Positions 51,024 to 60,062 are shown, counted from the first letter of the stretch. The stretch is DNA of 64,000 nt from an uncultured Bacteroidales bacterium (GCA_946401725.1 CAMIVE010000008.1:1-64000), one strand, 5' to 3'. Numbers and translations: made by a program. Notes: generated from the sequence alone by a model not told the origin.

Positions 51024-52156
51024 TTTTGTCCAAATTGCAGAATATCGGCAGCAGTGCTGATTTTGTACTGAAGAAAAGAGTCTAAGGATGGTATGTCCGT
51101 AAGAGACAAAAGGTAAAGACTATCCGGGTCGGATGGAACTCCGCCAACACCAAGAAGAAGGTAAACAGGCATAGCGCGATCTCTAGCGTATTGTTGGAAG
51201 AAAATCCGACGATTGGAAGGAAGTATTTCGTTTTCGATATCTTTGGGTAGATGGTTTCGCCATTTGCATTCGATGGCGAAAGGGTGACCATCATATTCAA
51301 AGACGAGGTCTGGGCCGCTGTTGTTTTCTGGGTAAACGCCTGGTATTGTTTTGTCACCGCGCCATTCTTTCAATGTGATACTCTTGTTATTAGGCAAGTC
51401 GAACAAAGCCACCACATAGTCCTCAAATTCACGGCCTTTCAGAACTTCGTCGTTCATAGTCATCGCTTTGATGCGAGTGTATATGGTACTATAAGGTCGA
51501 CCTATTGCTTTGTGGATGGCATGGATGCCCATGTCTTCATAAAACATGCGTAACAACCGTTTGTCCTCGGCAACCGTCCAACGAAATGACTTGGTTTCTG
51601 CTTCAGCAACTAGCAGCTGTTTGTCGTCAACCAGATAGGTTGTCTCCTTATTGTCACCAAGAAGAAGGACAATTGTCCCTTTAGGGTTGACAAATCCACA
51701 TACAGTGTGCTGCACCTGATTCATTATGTATTGGTTGCGCAGAAATGGTGTAGTGCCGCGTCCATCTGACTTCTCACGCTTCAACACCATAATCAGCAGA
51801 CGGTTTTCATCAAGAGCCCGCTCAATCTGCACATTGTACTTGTCACGGAAGCCATCCATCACAACAAGCACTGTAGGGATGCGGTTCACAAGTAATGCCT
51901 TGACAACCTCGGCTTCCAACTCAGATGAGTTGAAACAAACGGCAGTATCCCTGTCTGTCAAGGAATCCACCCATCGGAACACCCTTTCATAAGTGGAAAA
52001 CGGTGCCATTTTCGAAGTCAGAAACAGTGTTTTCTCACGTTCCCACAGCGATGTGTTCCCGATGGTCTGGATAATACGCATAACTTGTTGGATATTCTGC
52101 AATAATAACGATTCCACAGGTGTAATATTGTGTGGCATATCGGCAATAATTACCAC
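51020..52156 (-). CDS. Rossmann/SLOG-like, HTH and PD-(D/E)XK nuclease-like protein
   Basis: A 378-residue protein with no exact family known to me. Residues about 25-135 (LFLTSKMAP, DTAVCFNSSELEAEVVKAL, RIPTVLVVMDGF) look like a DprA/SLOG-type Rossmann fold. Residues about 190-240 (FRWTVAEDKRLLRMFYEDMG, RPYSTIYTRIKAM) resemble a Myb/HTH unit. Residues about 245-378 have GREFEDYVVALFDL, the Asp of NSGPDLVFEYDG and AIECKWR, the PD-(D/E)XK catalytic pattern. A sensing domain, DNA-binding unit and nuclease domain in one chain suggests DNA repair or defence. It is coupled to a MutT-like gene. Start may be 52156 or 52138. Confidence 0.65.
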   Translation of the reverse strand: MVIIADMPHNITPVESLLLQNIQQVMRIIQTIGNTSLWEREKTLFLTSKMAPFSTYERVFRWVDSLTDRDTAVCFNSSELEAEVVKALLVNRIPTVLVVMDGFRDKYNVQIERALDENRLLIMVLKREKSDGRGTTPFLRNQYIMNQVQHTVCGFVNPKGTIVLLLGDNKETTYLVDDKQLLVAEAETKSFRWTVAEDKRLLRMFYEDMGIHAIHKAIGRPYSTIYTRIKAMTMNDEVLKGREFEDYVVALFDLPNNKSITLKEWRGDKTIPGVYPENNSGPDLVFEYDGHPFAIECKWRNHLPKDIENEILPSNRRIFFQQYARDRAMPVYLLLGVGGVPSDPDSLYLLSLTDIPSLDSFLQYKISTAADILQFGQK

Positions 52157-52175
52157 TAGGATGCGTTATTATGAT

Positions 52176-52802
52176 ATGCAGAAAACATTGATGCTTTGCG
52201 CAGTGCTGATTGCCCTAACCACCGCATCAGCACAGAACAATCGGTTAGAACCTTTACACGGTATTCCCTCGGCACATATTGCCTGGTATACTGAAATGCC
52301 CACAAAAGAGCCCGTCCTATTTTCGATGCTTCTCCGTACGGGGTGGACGAATCAGCCGCTGTGGATTTATGCGACCGATTCGACGGAACTTATCATGAAA
52401 GCACGATGGGAGCCGCTAATGGACACAAATATTCATCGTTTAAAAATTGAGAAGGCCGACATGGACTCGCTTCTTTCAATGATACACTGGGCAGTGGCAA
52501 CATCTTCGTTTTTCGATGTAGAGGACTATTGCATGATGCCTGACACACTATGGGCAGGAACCTGTAACGATTGCGGGACAATGGTGCTCCAATACAAATG
52601 GCGATGGGCATTAAGCGAAGATCTTATACCTGTCCGAAAAACCAACGTGGGAACTCTCTATATTATTTTTGAAAACATTCGCAAATCAATACTTGAAAAC
52701 AATATAGAGATGTTCAGGGCCGAACTTCCTTATATTTACAAATTGGCAACAATATTCAGGAGCTATTATCCTAAGACAAAACTTCAGGTGATATGGTGGT
52801 AA
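52176..52802 (+). CDS. Exported protein of unknown function
   Basis: A 208-residue protein with a signal peptide (MQKTLMLCAVLIALTTASAQ) and no domain I recognise. Two cysteines in TCNDCGTM and several Trp residues mark the mature part. ATG 52176 is chosen for the signal peptide; a start at 52161 (MRYYD) is possible. It is divergent from the nuclease-like gene only 19 bp away. Its signal and its terminator resemble those of the exported gene at 57478. Confidence 0.72.
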   Translation: MQKTLMLCAVLIALTTASAQNNRLEPLHGIPSAHIAWYTEMPTKEPVLFSMLLRTGWTNQPLWIYATDSTELIMKARWEPLMDTNIHRLKIEKADMDSLLSMIHWAVATSSFFDVEDYCMMPDTLWAGTCNDCGTMVLQYKWRWALSEDLIPVRKTNVGTLYIIFENIRKSILENNIEMFRAELPYIYKLATIFRSYYPKTKLQVIWW

Positions 52803-52848
52803 AACTGAAAGCCGAGACCATCTTACAAGGGTCTCAGCTTTCAGTTTA
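52802..52848. terminator. Bidirectional terminator
   Basis: AAACTGAAAGC-CGAGACC and GGTCTC-AGCTTTCAGTTT form a long stem with one bulge between convergent genes ending at 52802 and 52881. The core GAAAGCCGAGACCA recurs in the terminator at 58626. Confidence 0.85.
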
Positions 52849-52880
52849 AACGCCTGTATAGATTAGCAGTCTTTACGGGT

Positions 52881-53654
52881 TTATTGTTTGACCTTGATAT
52901 AAACACCATCCAAGGAGGCTCCATAGCCGAAACAGCCAAGGGTATTCTCACCGCTGATAGACTTAATTACCAGAAAGTATTTGTAGAAATGGGCCGAGAA
53001 ACCGTATCCGCACTCGTTTGCGTTATAGTAATAGAAATAATTGTACGGATATGATGAAAAATCAGCCGGGCGATTCGGATAACTCTCCACTTCGGCAATA
53101 TTGTGGGTCACGTTGCTTATCTCGAAATGCACTTTATATTTTCCCGCTCCGCGGAAGGTGGCAACACCTCCCATCATTGACTGGTAAGAGTCGCTCCATT
53201 CCTGGAAGGCATATTTACGTCCTATATGTTGTGGATCTTCTAATTCAAGATATTTTGTGGCACTTGTTGTTGTGCTGGTACATATCATGTTATTCATATT
53301 AAACGTCTTTCCTGTCTTTGGATTGGTCCAGGTGCCAGAGAGTGTTGTCCTGCCCGACTCGTATCTAACACGAAAACTCATATAACCTGTAATGGTACCG
53401 TCTTTCAAATACTCGTTGAGATAATAAACGCCTCCCGTCTTGGACCCCACAAGCATAATAGGGGCGGGATTGCTGGCATTCTTGTAATAGATATATCCAG
53501 CGGCAATCATGTTATTATCGACACAAAAAGCTATCTCTATGGGAACTTTGTCGCCAAGCTTACCCTGAAATTCGTACTGTTCGACAATGGAGGCCCGTGC
53601 AGTCTGTGACATAGAGAACAGACAAACCACAATAAAAAATACTACCTTTTTCAT
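52881..53654 (-). CDS. Exported protein of unknown function, beta-rich
   Basis: A 257-residue protein with a signal peptide (MKKVVFFIVVCLFSMSQTAR to the AS cut site). The mature part is rich in Tyr, Gly, Thr and Ser (GKLGDKVPIEIAFCVD, YRYESG-like strands, YPYNYFYYYN), which suggests a secreted beta protein. Segments such as SGTWTNPKTGKTF look like lipocalin-type strands. I do not recognise a family. A full promoter lies at 53815-53844 and a shared terminator follows. Confidence 0.75.
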   Translation of the reverse strand: MKKVVFFIVVCLFSMSQTARASIVEQYEFQGKLGDKVPIEIAFCVDNNMIAAGYIYYKNASNPAPIMLVGSKTGGVYYLNEYLKDGTITGYMSFRVRYESGRTTLSGTWTNPKTGKTFNMNNMICTSTTTSATKYLELEDPQHIGRKYAFQEWSDSYQSMMGGVATFRGAGKYKVHFEISNVTHNIAEVESYPNRPADFSSYPYNYFYYYNANECGYGFSAHFYKYFLVIKSISGENTLGCFGYGASLDGVYIKVKQ

Positions 53655-53814
53655 TTGCATTAGGGTGGGTTCTTTTTTTACTATCAGCCGTCACAATAGG
53701 CAGAACCCCTTTACTTATCAGACAGCTGTTGTTGGATGGATTGATATTTACCTGTTGGATAGTCCTCTACAGGAAATGTTTTCTCGCTTAAGAACTACTT
53801 TCATTTTGCAAATG

Positions 53815-53844
53815 CAAAGATACAATTATTTTTCCATCCGTCAA
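53815..53844 (-). promoter_or_regulatory. Promoter of the exported protein gene at 52881-53654
   Basis: Minus-strand TTG (53842-53844), 19 bp, TATCTTTG (53815-53822). The leader is about 155 nt. Between 53845 and 54109 I see nothing but a doubtful 62-codon frame. Confidence 0.8.
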
Positions 53845-54109
53845 CGATTACACTGCAATTAAATTTCAGATACAGGTGTATATGACTGGAATCATATATG
53901 TTATACGCAGGTGATATCTGACGGTGTACTTCCGGTGATGCCGTTGTGTCTCGACATAGTGATTGAACACATCTCCAGCGCTCTGCAAGAACAATATCTT
54001 TGGGTGTCTATTTTCACTATTTGCAATAGAACAGAAACAATAGTTTCTGCTGGACAGCGTTACTTTGGTGAAAAATATCGATTACTGAAGTGGAAATAAT
54101 CCCTACCCT

Positions 54110-54928
54110 ATGACAAAATACAAATCCGCCATCATCCTGTTCTCGGTTTTTGAAGCCATCGCTGTAGCTTTGTGGTTGTCCACAGGCAATCTGTTCTTCC
54201 TGCTCAACTTCTCCTATATCGGTTTCAGTTTGGGCATAGGCTTGGCCCTGATGGCGGCGGGATGGAAATATGCACGCGAGTTCGTGCAGTTCTGCGTCGG
54301 TTCCTATATGCTTGTGTTCCTAGGTCTGATATGCCGCGAGAATATGCAGATGGAAGGTTTCTGGTACTACCTCTTCTCGGGGGTGGTGGGTGCCGGCGTG
54401 CTGCATTACGCCATCGCCAAAATTTTCGGCCCGCTGCTCTTCGGACGCGGATGGTGCGGCTATGCCTGCTGGACGGCCATGATTCTCGACCTGCTGCCGC
54501 ACAAGAAGCCTGCCGGACCAAGGAGACGCCTCGGCTTCATCCGTTACATCATGTTCGCCCTTTCGCTCGGAACGGTTATACTCCTCATCGCCCTAGGAAA
54601 GGCCAACAAGACCACGATGTTCTACCTTTTCGTAGCCGGCAACGTGTTGTATTATGCAGTCGGCATCATCCTAGCCCTGGTGCTGAAGGACAACCGCGCC
54701 TTCTGCAAATACATCTGCCCCGTCACGGTCTTCCTGAAGCCGATGAGCTATTATTCGCTGTTGCGCGTGCGCTGCGACGAGAGCAAGTGCATCCATTGTA
54801 ACAGATGCCTTGAGGTCTGCCCGATGGACGTCGAGGTGAACCGCGACGCCCGCAACCGCAAGAACGCCACCGAGTGCATCCTCTGCCAGAAATGCAAGAA
54901 AATTTGCCCCGTCAAAGCGCTGAAATAA
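54110..54928 (+). CDS. NapH-like membrane ferredoxin
   Basis: A 272-residue polytopic protein with about six segments and a cytosolic C-terminal pair of [4Fe-4S] motifs, CIHCNRCLEVCPMD and CILCQKCKKICPVKAL. The middle has GRGWCGYACWTAMILD and CKYICPVTVF, typical of NapH, NosR and CcoG proteins, which pass electrons across the inner membrane. It is not next to a nap or nos operon, so the partner is unknown. GC is higher here than in flanking genes. A small gap of 14 bp to a purely doubtful frame precedes it; no promoter was recognised. Confidence 0.87.
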   Translation: MTKYKSAIILFSVFEAIAVALWLSTGNLFFLLNFSYIGFSLGIGLALMAAGWKYAREFVQFCVGSYMLVFLGLICRENMQMEGFWYYLFSGVVGAGVLHYAIAKIFGPLLFGRGWCGYACWTAMILDLLPHKKPAGPRRRLGFIRYIMFALSLGTVILLIALGKANKTTMFYLFVAGNVLYYAVGIILALVLKDNRAFCKYICPVTVFLKPMSYYSLLRVRCDESKCIHCNRCLEVCPMDVEVNRDARNRKNATECILCQKCKKICPVKALK

Positions 54929-55071
54929 TTATAGCTATCACCACTCTGCGAGCCGAGATGATGCCCTTGCCCGAAGATGAGACCACACCGCCAAGGACGA
55001 AGATGAATTTTGTTTTCTTAAAAAGGTTTTATAGCCTAAGATTAAAGGTTTAAAGATTGGGGTTCCAATCC

Positions 55072-57267
55072 TCAATGCGAGAAGAGAATCTCTCTGTATT
55101 TCGGCAGGGGCCACAGCTCGTCGTCGACGATCAGCTCCAGTTTGTCGACGTGATAGCGTATCGTGTCGAAATAGGGCAGCACAGTGTCGTGATAGGCAAT
55201 GGCGCGTTGACGCTCGCTGGCTATGTGGTTGGCCTGCTTGCGCGCTTCCACCATATTGTCCACATTTAGCTTGATGGTCGAGATATGTTCCGATAGCTCT
55301 TCAATCAGCGAGTCATCGTGTGCCGAAAGGGTCCGGGCCTTCTCGCTGTCGTAAACTTGTCGCATTTTGTACACGTTGTCCAGCAACGTCGACTGATAGC
55401 GTGTAGCCACGGGGATGATGTGGTTGAGGACTATGTCACCCAGCACGCGCGCTTCAATCTGAACCTTCTTGATGTAGGTGTCCCACTTCACCTCATTGCG
55501 GGCGGCCAGCTCTGTCCGGTTCATCACACCTGTGTCTTCGAACATCTGAACCGACGAGGGCGAGGTATAGGCATCGTAAATCAGCGGTACGCTGCTTTCG
55601 CAGTCCAATCCGCGTCGCCCAGCTTCCTCGCGCCATTCGTCGCTGTAGCCGTTGCCGTCGAAACGGATGGCTTTCGACTCGCGAATGTACTGACGCAAAA
55701 GCTCGAAGATGGCGTGTTCTTTCTGCTCGCCGGCGGCCATACGCTCATCCACCGATTGGCGGAACTCACGCAGCTGCGAGGCAACAGCGGTGTTGAGTGC
55801 TATCATTGCGCAGCCGCAGTTGGCCGAAGAACCCACGGCACGGAACTCGAAGCGGTTGCCGGTGAAGGCAAAGGGCGATGTGCGGTTGCGGTCAGTGTTG
55901 TCGACCAGCACCTCTGGAATATGCGCCACACCGAGTTGCATACGGCGTTTTTCGTCGAGGACGATGGCCTGCTCCTTGTCGGCTTGTTCCAACTGGTCCA
56001 GCACCGCCGAAAGTTGGCTGCCGAGGAAGACGCTGATGATGGAGGGCGGCGCCTCGTTGGCACCAAGACGATGGGCATTGGTGGCGGTCATAATCGAGGC
56101 CTTGAGAAGGGCGTTGTGCTTCTTCACAGCCATCATCACGTTGACCAGGAAGGTGATGAAACGGAGATTCTCCTCGGGTGTCTTGCCCGGGGTGAGCAGG
56201 CCTATGCCGGTGTCTGTGCCAAGCGACCAGTTGTTGTGCTTGCCCGAACCGTTGACACCCGCAAAGGGCTTCTCGTGCAGCAACACCTTGAACCCATGGC
56301 GGCTGGCCACTTTGTGCATCAACGACATAAGTATCAGGTTCTGGTCGACGGCCAGATTAGTCTCATTGTATATGGGAGCCAGTTCAAACTGATTGGGTGC
56401 CACCTCGTTGTGGCGTGTCTTGCAGGGGATTGCATATTTGTATGCCTCGAATTCCAGCTCTTTCATAAACGACTGCACACGGGCAGGGATGGCTCCAAAG
56501 TAGTGGTCTTCAAGCTGCTGGTTCTTGGCCGACTCGTGGCCCAGCAGGGTGCGCCCCGTCAGCAACAGGTCGGGACGGGCGGAATAGATGGACTCGTCGA
56601 CGAGAAAATACTCCTGCTCCCAGCCCAGATAGGAATAGACCTTGCTTACAGCAGGGTCAAAGAGTTGGCACACCGCCGTGGCAGCACAGTCAACGGCGTG
56701 CAACGCCTTGAGCAGCGGAGTCTTATAGTCAAGAGCTTCGCCCGTGTAGGAGACAAACACCGTGGGGATGCAGAGGGTGTCGTCCACAATGAAAGCGGGA
56801 GACGAAGTGTCCCAGGCGGTATAGCCGCGCGCCTCGAAGGTGTTGCGGATGCCTCCGTTTGGGAAGCTCGAGCCGTCGGCCTCCTGCTGTGCCAGCAGCT
56901 TGCCCGAAAACTCCTCGATAACGTCGCTTCCCGGCTGTCCCTCATACTCGATAAACGCATCGTGTTTCTCGGCAGTGCCTTCCGTGAGCGGCTGAAACCA
57001 GTGGGTATAGTGCGTCGCACCCATATCCAGCGCCCAATTCTTCATACCGACAGCCACATTGTTGGCAATCTCGCGGTTGAACGGTGCACCGTTGTCAAGC
57101 ACATTACAGAATGCCCTGAAAGTCTCTGCCGACAGATAGCGCGCCATCTGCTTCCGTCCGAAAACAAGGCGCCCGTAATAATCGGAAACCATACCCGCAG
57201 GGGGCTGGACGGCAACAGCCTTTTTGGCAAAAGCCTCCTGCAAAACTTTGAATCTAAGATTACTCAT
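55072..57267 (-). CDS. glnN: Glutamine synthetase type III
   Basis: A 731-residue GSIII, the long glutamine synthetase of Bacteroidota and some cyanobacteria that makes glutamine from glutamate, ammonium and ATP. Markers are FNREIANNVAVGMKNWALD, ATHYTHWFQPLTEGTAEKHD, EQEYFLVDESIYSARPDL, NQFELAPIYNETNLAVDQN, FAGVNGSGKHNNWSLGTDTG and RNRTSPFAFTGNRFEFRAVG. It is dodecameric in known cases. It is monocistronic; I did not find a convincing promoter in the 210 bp upstream. Confidence 0.97.
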   Translation of the reverse strand: MSNLRFKVLQEAFAKKAVAVQPPAGMVSDYYGRLVFGRKQMARYLSAETFRAFCNVLDNGAPFNREIANNVAVGMKNWALDMGATHYTHWFQPLTEGTAEKHDAFIEYEGQPGSDVIEEFSGKLLAQQEADGSSFPNGGIRNTFEARGYTAWDTSSPAFIVDDTLCIPTVFVSYTGEALDYKTPLLKALHAVDCAATAVCQLFDPAVSKVYSYLGWEQEYFLVDESIYSARPDLLLTGRTLLGHESAKNQQLEDHYFGAIPARVQSFMKELEFEAYKYAIPCKTRHNEVAPNQFELAPIYNETNLAVDQNLILMSLMHKVASRHGFKVLLHEKPFAGVNGSGKHNNWSLGTDTGIGLLTPGKTPEENLRFITFLVNVMMAVKKHNALLKASIMTATNAHRLGANEAPPSIISVFLGSQLSAVLDQLEQADKEQAIVLDEKRRMQLGVAHIPEVLVDNTDRNRTSPFAFTGNRFEFRAVGSSANCGCAMIALNTAVASQLREFRQSVDERMAAGEQKEHAIFELLRQYIRESKAIRFDGNGYSDEWREEAGRRGLDCESSVPLIYDAYTSPSSVQMFEDTGVMNRTELAARNEVKWDTYIKKVQIEARVLGDIVLNHIIPVATRYQSTLLDNVYKMRQVYDSEKARTLSAHDDSLIEELSEHISTIKLNVDNMVEARKQANHIASERQRAIAYHDTVLPYFDTIRYHVDKLELIVDDELWPLPKYREILFSH

Positions 57268-57477
57268 AATATTATGATGATTGTATGTTGATGTTTATAT
57301 TCGCATCACATAAAAATATTACAACAACGAACTTCCGTTTTTATTGCCCATTGAAGTAAAAAAACATCTGTGTAGATTCAACTTACCAGTTGTAAGACAA
57401 TAAAAAACGCATCACGTCGTTTGTTATCATGACCGAATGAAACCAAATCAAAGTCAAGCAATAAACATATTGAGGCA

Positions 57478-58008
57478 ATGCAGAAAAAATTGTTAGTATG
57501 CGCGGCGATGGTAGTCTTTTCCACCATTGTCTCGGCACAGAGTAATCCCTCAACGTATTCAATGTCTTGTGGCATTGAGGACGATTCTTTGCATGTTGCC
57601 GTTTGGTGCTATTGGGATACAGCAAGCAGCACAAAGAACTATGCATTGTTATCGCAATATAGCACCATATTAGTAATCGATGATGAAAAGGAGGTTCCAT
57701 ATAAACGTTATGGCGATACCATTGAGTTGCTTGAGCGTCATGATGTGATAAGATTTGTTTATACAATTCCACGGAAAAACCTACGTATTATAGACGGTGT
57801 TATTGATTTGCGGCGTGAAGACAATTGGTATCCGAACCGCAATGACGAGGTAGGGTATGTAGTTACAAGCATGTGGGTAGATGGTTATCATGCCATCCTT
57901 AACGGCGAACTACTTGGTGTAGACGTGAAAGAAGATGAAGAAGGAATCTATTATGCCATTCCAAAAAAGTATGACGGTCTTCATCTTATCCTGGTACCAA
58001 AGAAATAG
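57478..58008 (+). CDS. Exported protein of unknown function
   Basis: A 176-residue protein with signal peptide MQKKLLVCAAMVVFSTIVSA followed by QS. The mature part (MSCGIEDDSLHVAVWCYWDT, YALLSQYSTILVIDD, RREDNWYPNRN) is beta-rich with two Cys. The signal resembles that of the protein at 52176 (MQKTLMLCAVLI), and both lie in the accessory part. No family recognised. Confidence 0.7.
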   Translation: MQKKLLVCAAMVVFSTIVSAQSNPSTYSMSCGIEDDSLHVAVWCYWDTASSTKNYALLSQYSTILVIDDEKEVPYKRYGDTIELLERHDVIRFVYTIPRKNLRIIDGVIDLRREDNWYPNRNDEVGYVVTSMWVDGYHAILNGELLGVDVKEDEEGIYYAIPKKYDGLHLILVPKK

Positions 58009-58154
58009 ATTATTGAAATTATCATGCAAATAGCAGTCTTCTGCGGCCACAAATAACCGCTAATTCTTCTAGAGGGCAATAGAAACCGCAGAGCGGCGTT
58101 TACTTGAAAACCATCCAATTAATAAGCCCCTATCGTATCCGAAAAAAATAACAG

Positions 58155-58598
58155 ATGGAACGCTTCATCAACCTCACAAACAGATGTCTTGCCGTTTTTC
58201 TAGACGTAGAATTCTATTCCCGCAATCAGGGTTGGAATGAAACAAACTGGAGAAACGCAGAGAAGTACAGGGATTTATGCCTTGGAGGGGCAAATCTACG
58301 CATATTCCTGGGTTTGATATTATTCTGTCCGGTGGCTGTGGCTTTAATCAAGTTTTTTGGCAACAATGTATGGACTACACTCGGCTCATTTGTCCTGTCG
58401 ATAGGTCTGTCCTTTCTGTTTCATTGGTGTTTCGTAACCTACAAATGCAAATGGCGCAAGTATTGGGATGAGTACGAACGTCAGACGAAACACCAGCATC
58501 GCATATGGATGGCAATCACCATAGTGACCGTTTGCCTCTATGTCGCAGCGTGTATTTTGGGTGCAATAATGATAAGCAAATATGTTCCTTCTCTTTGA
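58155..58598 (+). CDS. Small membrane protein, unknown function
   Basis: A 147-residue protein with three membrane segments (LRIFLGLILFCPVAVALIKF, TLGSFVLSIGLSFLFHWCFV, MAITIVTVCLYVAACILGAI) and a basic stretch YKCKWRKYWDEYERQTKHQH between the second and third. It stands 146 bp after the exported gene and before a strong terminator. Not recognised. Confidence 0.65.
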   Translation: MERFINLTNRCLAVFLDVEFYSRNQGWNETNWRNAEKYRDLCLGGANLRIFLGLILFCPVAVALIKFFGNNVWTTLGSFVLSIGLSFLFHWCFVTYKCKWRKYWDEYERQTKHQHRIWMAITIVTVCLYVAACILGAIMISKYVPSL

Positions 58599-58625
58599 GC
58601 AATCCGCCTGCCGCAATTGACTAAC

Positions 58626-58666
58626 CGAAAGCCGAGACCATTGCTGGCCTCGGCTTTCGTCGTTTT
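58626..58666. terminator. Terminator after the membrane protein gene
   Basis: CGAAAGCCGAG (58626-58636) and CTCGGCTTTCG (58649-58659) pair fully around a 12 nt loop, followed by TCGTTTT. It lies between convergent genes; its core is the same as that of the terminator at 52802. Confidence 0.85.
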
Positions 58667-58683
58667 AATGTGTCGATGCAGGT

Positions 58684-58830
58684 TTATTCCTTGCTCTGTT
58701 TCTTTCTAATTACAATTGAAGCTTCTTTCTGATTGGGCACACAATAGGAGGAATAGAGCTCTTCGTTTTCTTTTTTGAAGGTCTTACTGTCAAATCGCAT
58801 GGCTGTTTTTGCCGGGGAATAGATGATGCA
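58684..58830 (-). pseudogene. Unidentified coding remnant after the truncated DUF488 gene
   Basis: In a frame different from the DUF488 fragment the minus strand reads [20 protein letters not shown] and continues for 24 residues to a Lys-rich end at 58684. It has coding-like composition but no start codon of its own except a Met in AMRF. It may be the tail of a gene whose front was lost, in the same event that cut the DUF488 gene. Confidence 0.3.
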
Positions 58831-58972
58831 ATACTTCGCTGAATGCGTACTCTTTCCCACGAACACCTCGCCGTTGACGGATGTCACAAAAGGTGTCAAT
58901 GCGATTCTCAATCAGTTTGTCGAAAAACTGCTGCTCGGTAGAACCGTATACTCCGATGGTGAAAATATTCAT
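58790..58972 (-). pseudogene. Truncated second DUF488-family gene
   Basis: From ATG 58972 the frame reads [20 protein letters not shown] then a segment ending [15 protein letters not shown], the clear start of a DUF488 protein, but after about 45 residues the family sequence ends and the frame stops after 60 codons in FPGKNSHAI. The family is normally about 150-180 residues, so the rest has been deleted. The ATG overlaps the stop of the first DUF488 gene by one base (TGATG), so the pair was once coupled. Confidence 0.65.
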
Positions 58973-59514
58973 CACATATATGATTTGCGTGAAACGAATG
59001 TTTCTTCGCCGAAAAGCGTCATTGTGCCAGCACCCTTGGTGAGGATGGCCATCACCGTTTCCTGTGACAGACTTTTGCCGATACCGACGATGTGATTCAA
59101 GGGGATGTTGTGTTTCAGCAGTTCCTGCCCTATAAGTTTGCTTCGGTGACACTTCTCAGGTTCTGATTCGCTGCACATGATGGCGACTCGCAGTTCTTTC
59201 TCGGCAGCGGTAAGCAATCTGTCAATTCCTTTGCGGAAAAAGTCTTTCTCCCTGACTTTTGAATAATCGATGTGCCCATCCGTATAGCATGACGGGTCAT
59301 TAGGCAAACCTCCTATCAAATCGCCCATATAGACATAAGTATATCCGTTTCCTTGCAATAGGTATTTGAGTATTTCTTGATTGAAAGAGGGATTCCATTT
59401 AGAGAACGGTTTCGTCCTCACGTCAATGAGATATTGAATGTCAAATGAGCGTAGTTCTCTATCAAACTCATCAAATGACTTGTTTCCGTGTCCTATAGAG
59501 TAGAGTGTCGACAT
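58972..59514 (-). CDS. DUF488-family protein
   Basis: A 180-residue protein starting [20 protein letters not shown]. The conserved parts are [30 protein letters not shown] and the cysteine-histidine site [23 protein letters not shown]488 proteins are widespread in bacteria and often lie near DNA-related or nucleotide genes; no reaction is settled. It appears complete and is coupled to the truncated copy downstream. Confidence 0.87.
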   Translation of the reverse strand: MSTLYSIGHGNKSFDEFDRELRSFDIQYLIDVRTKPFSKWNPSFNQEILKYLLQGNGYTYVYMGDLIGGLPNDPSCYTDGHIDYSKVREKDFFRKGIDRLLTAAEKELRVAIMCSESEPEKCHRSKLIGQELLKHNIPLNHIVGIGKSLSQETVMAILTKGAGTMTLFGEETFVSRKSYM

Positions 59515-59573
59515 AACTTTTTTCTTTTTAAAAGTTGGGTAGGGCTGCCATGGACATTTTATTTGGTGGGGGT

Positions 59574-60062
59574 TTAGTCTTTATTTTCGATGGGTATCAC
59601 TTCCCAGTGACCGCTGTAACCGCTACCAACATAATGAACTCTATCTGACATTTGTTTAAGATGCCTTGCAATAGTCCTACGACCTACATTAAGCGACACT
59701 GCTAATTCATCCATGGTAATATTGGGATTATTTTTTATTTTACCATAAATTTTATCTGAAAGTTCTTGAGTGCCACCTTGAGTGCCACCTTGAGTGCCAC
59801 CTTGATGCATTTGATTATCTGTATCTTTAACCCCTTGAGTGCCTTGAGTATCATCTTGAGGGACAACCTTCCTGATAGTAGCACGAAGCATGAAGTCGTA
59901 TTGTTTGAACTCCGGGGCAGGTTGCCCGACCTCTGCCATCTCCCTGTAGATGCGGTCTATCCCTTCGCCGAATTCGCGGACATACTCATACTCATGAAGC
60001 ATCTGTGCAATCTTTGGATTGCGAGAAAAGTGAGTGGTGCGCCTTATCAAATCCGTTTCCAA
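59574..60062 (-). pseudogene. C-terminal remnant of an AlbA_2/HATPase_c_4-type transcriptional regulator
   Basis: About 162 codons match only the C-terminal part of RecG-like ATP-binding regulators: TTHFSRNPKIAQMLHEYEYV and FGEGIDRIYREM, then a linker with GGTQ repeats and a winged-HTH segment MDELAVSLNVGRRTIARHLK. The N-terminal AlbA_2 domain is absent and a stop lies six codons upstream of the only possible start, a TTG at 60062. This is most likely a gene fragment. The linker is made by a 12 bp tandem repeat. Confidence 0.65.
59766..59801. repeat. 12 bp tandem repeat, three copies
   Basis: TTGAGTGCCACC is repeated three times without mismatch and codes for GGTQ in the linker of the regulator remnant. 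Degenerate copies follow (TTGAGTGCC at about 59833). Such repeats change copy number by slippage while keeping frame. Confidence 0.85.

Noticed and set aside
51993-52175. Upstream extension of the exported protein gene at 52176
   Set aside because: It would overlap the nuclease-like gene and bury a clear signal peptide inside the protein.
53911-54099. 62-codon plus-strand frame before the NapH-like gene
   Set aside because: GTG start, no promoter, no features; composition not convincing.
55318-57291. 657-codon open frame antisense to glnN
   Set aside because: Shadow of a clear glutamine synthetase gene; long antisense frames are common at this GC content and codon bias.
59766-59801. Short tandem repeats as a possible CRISPR array
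   Set aside because: Units are 12 bp, adjacent without spacers, and in frame inside a coding remnant.
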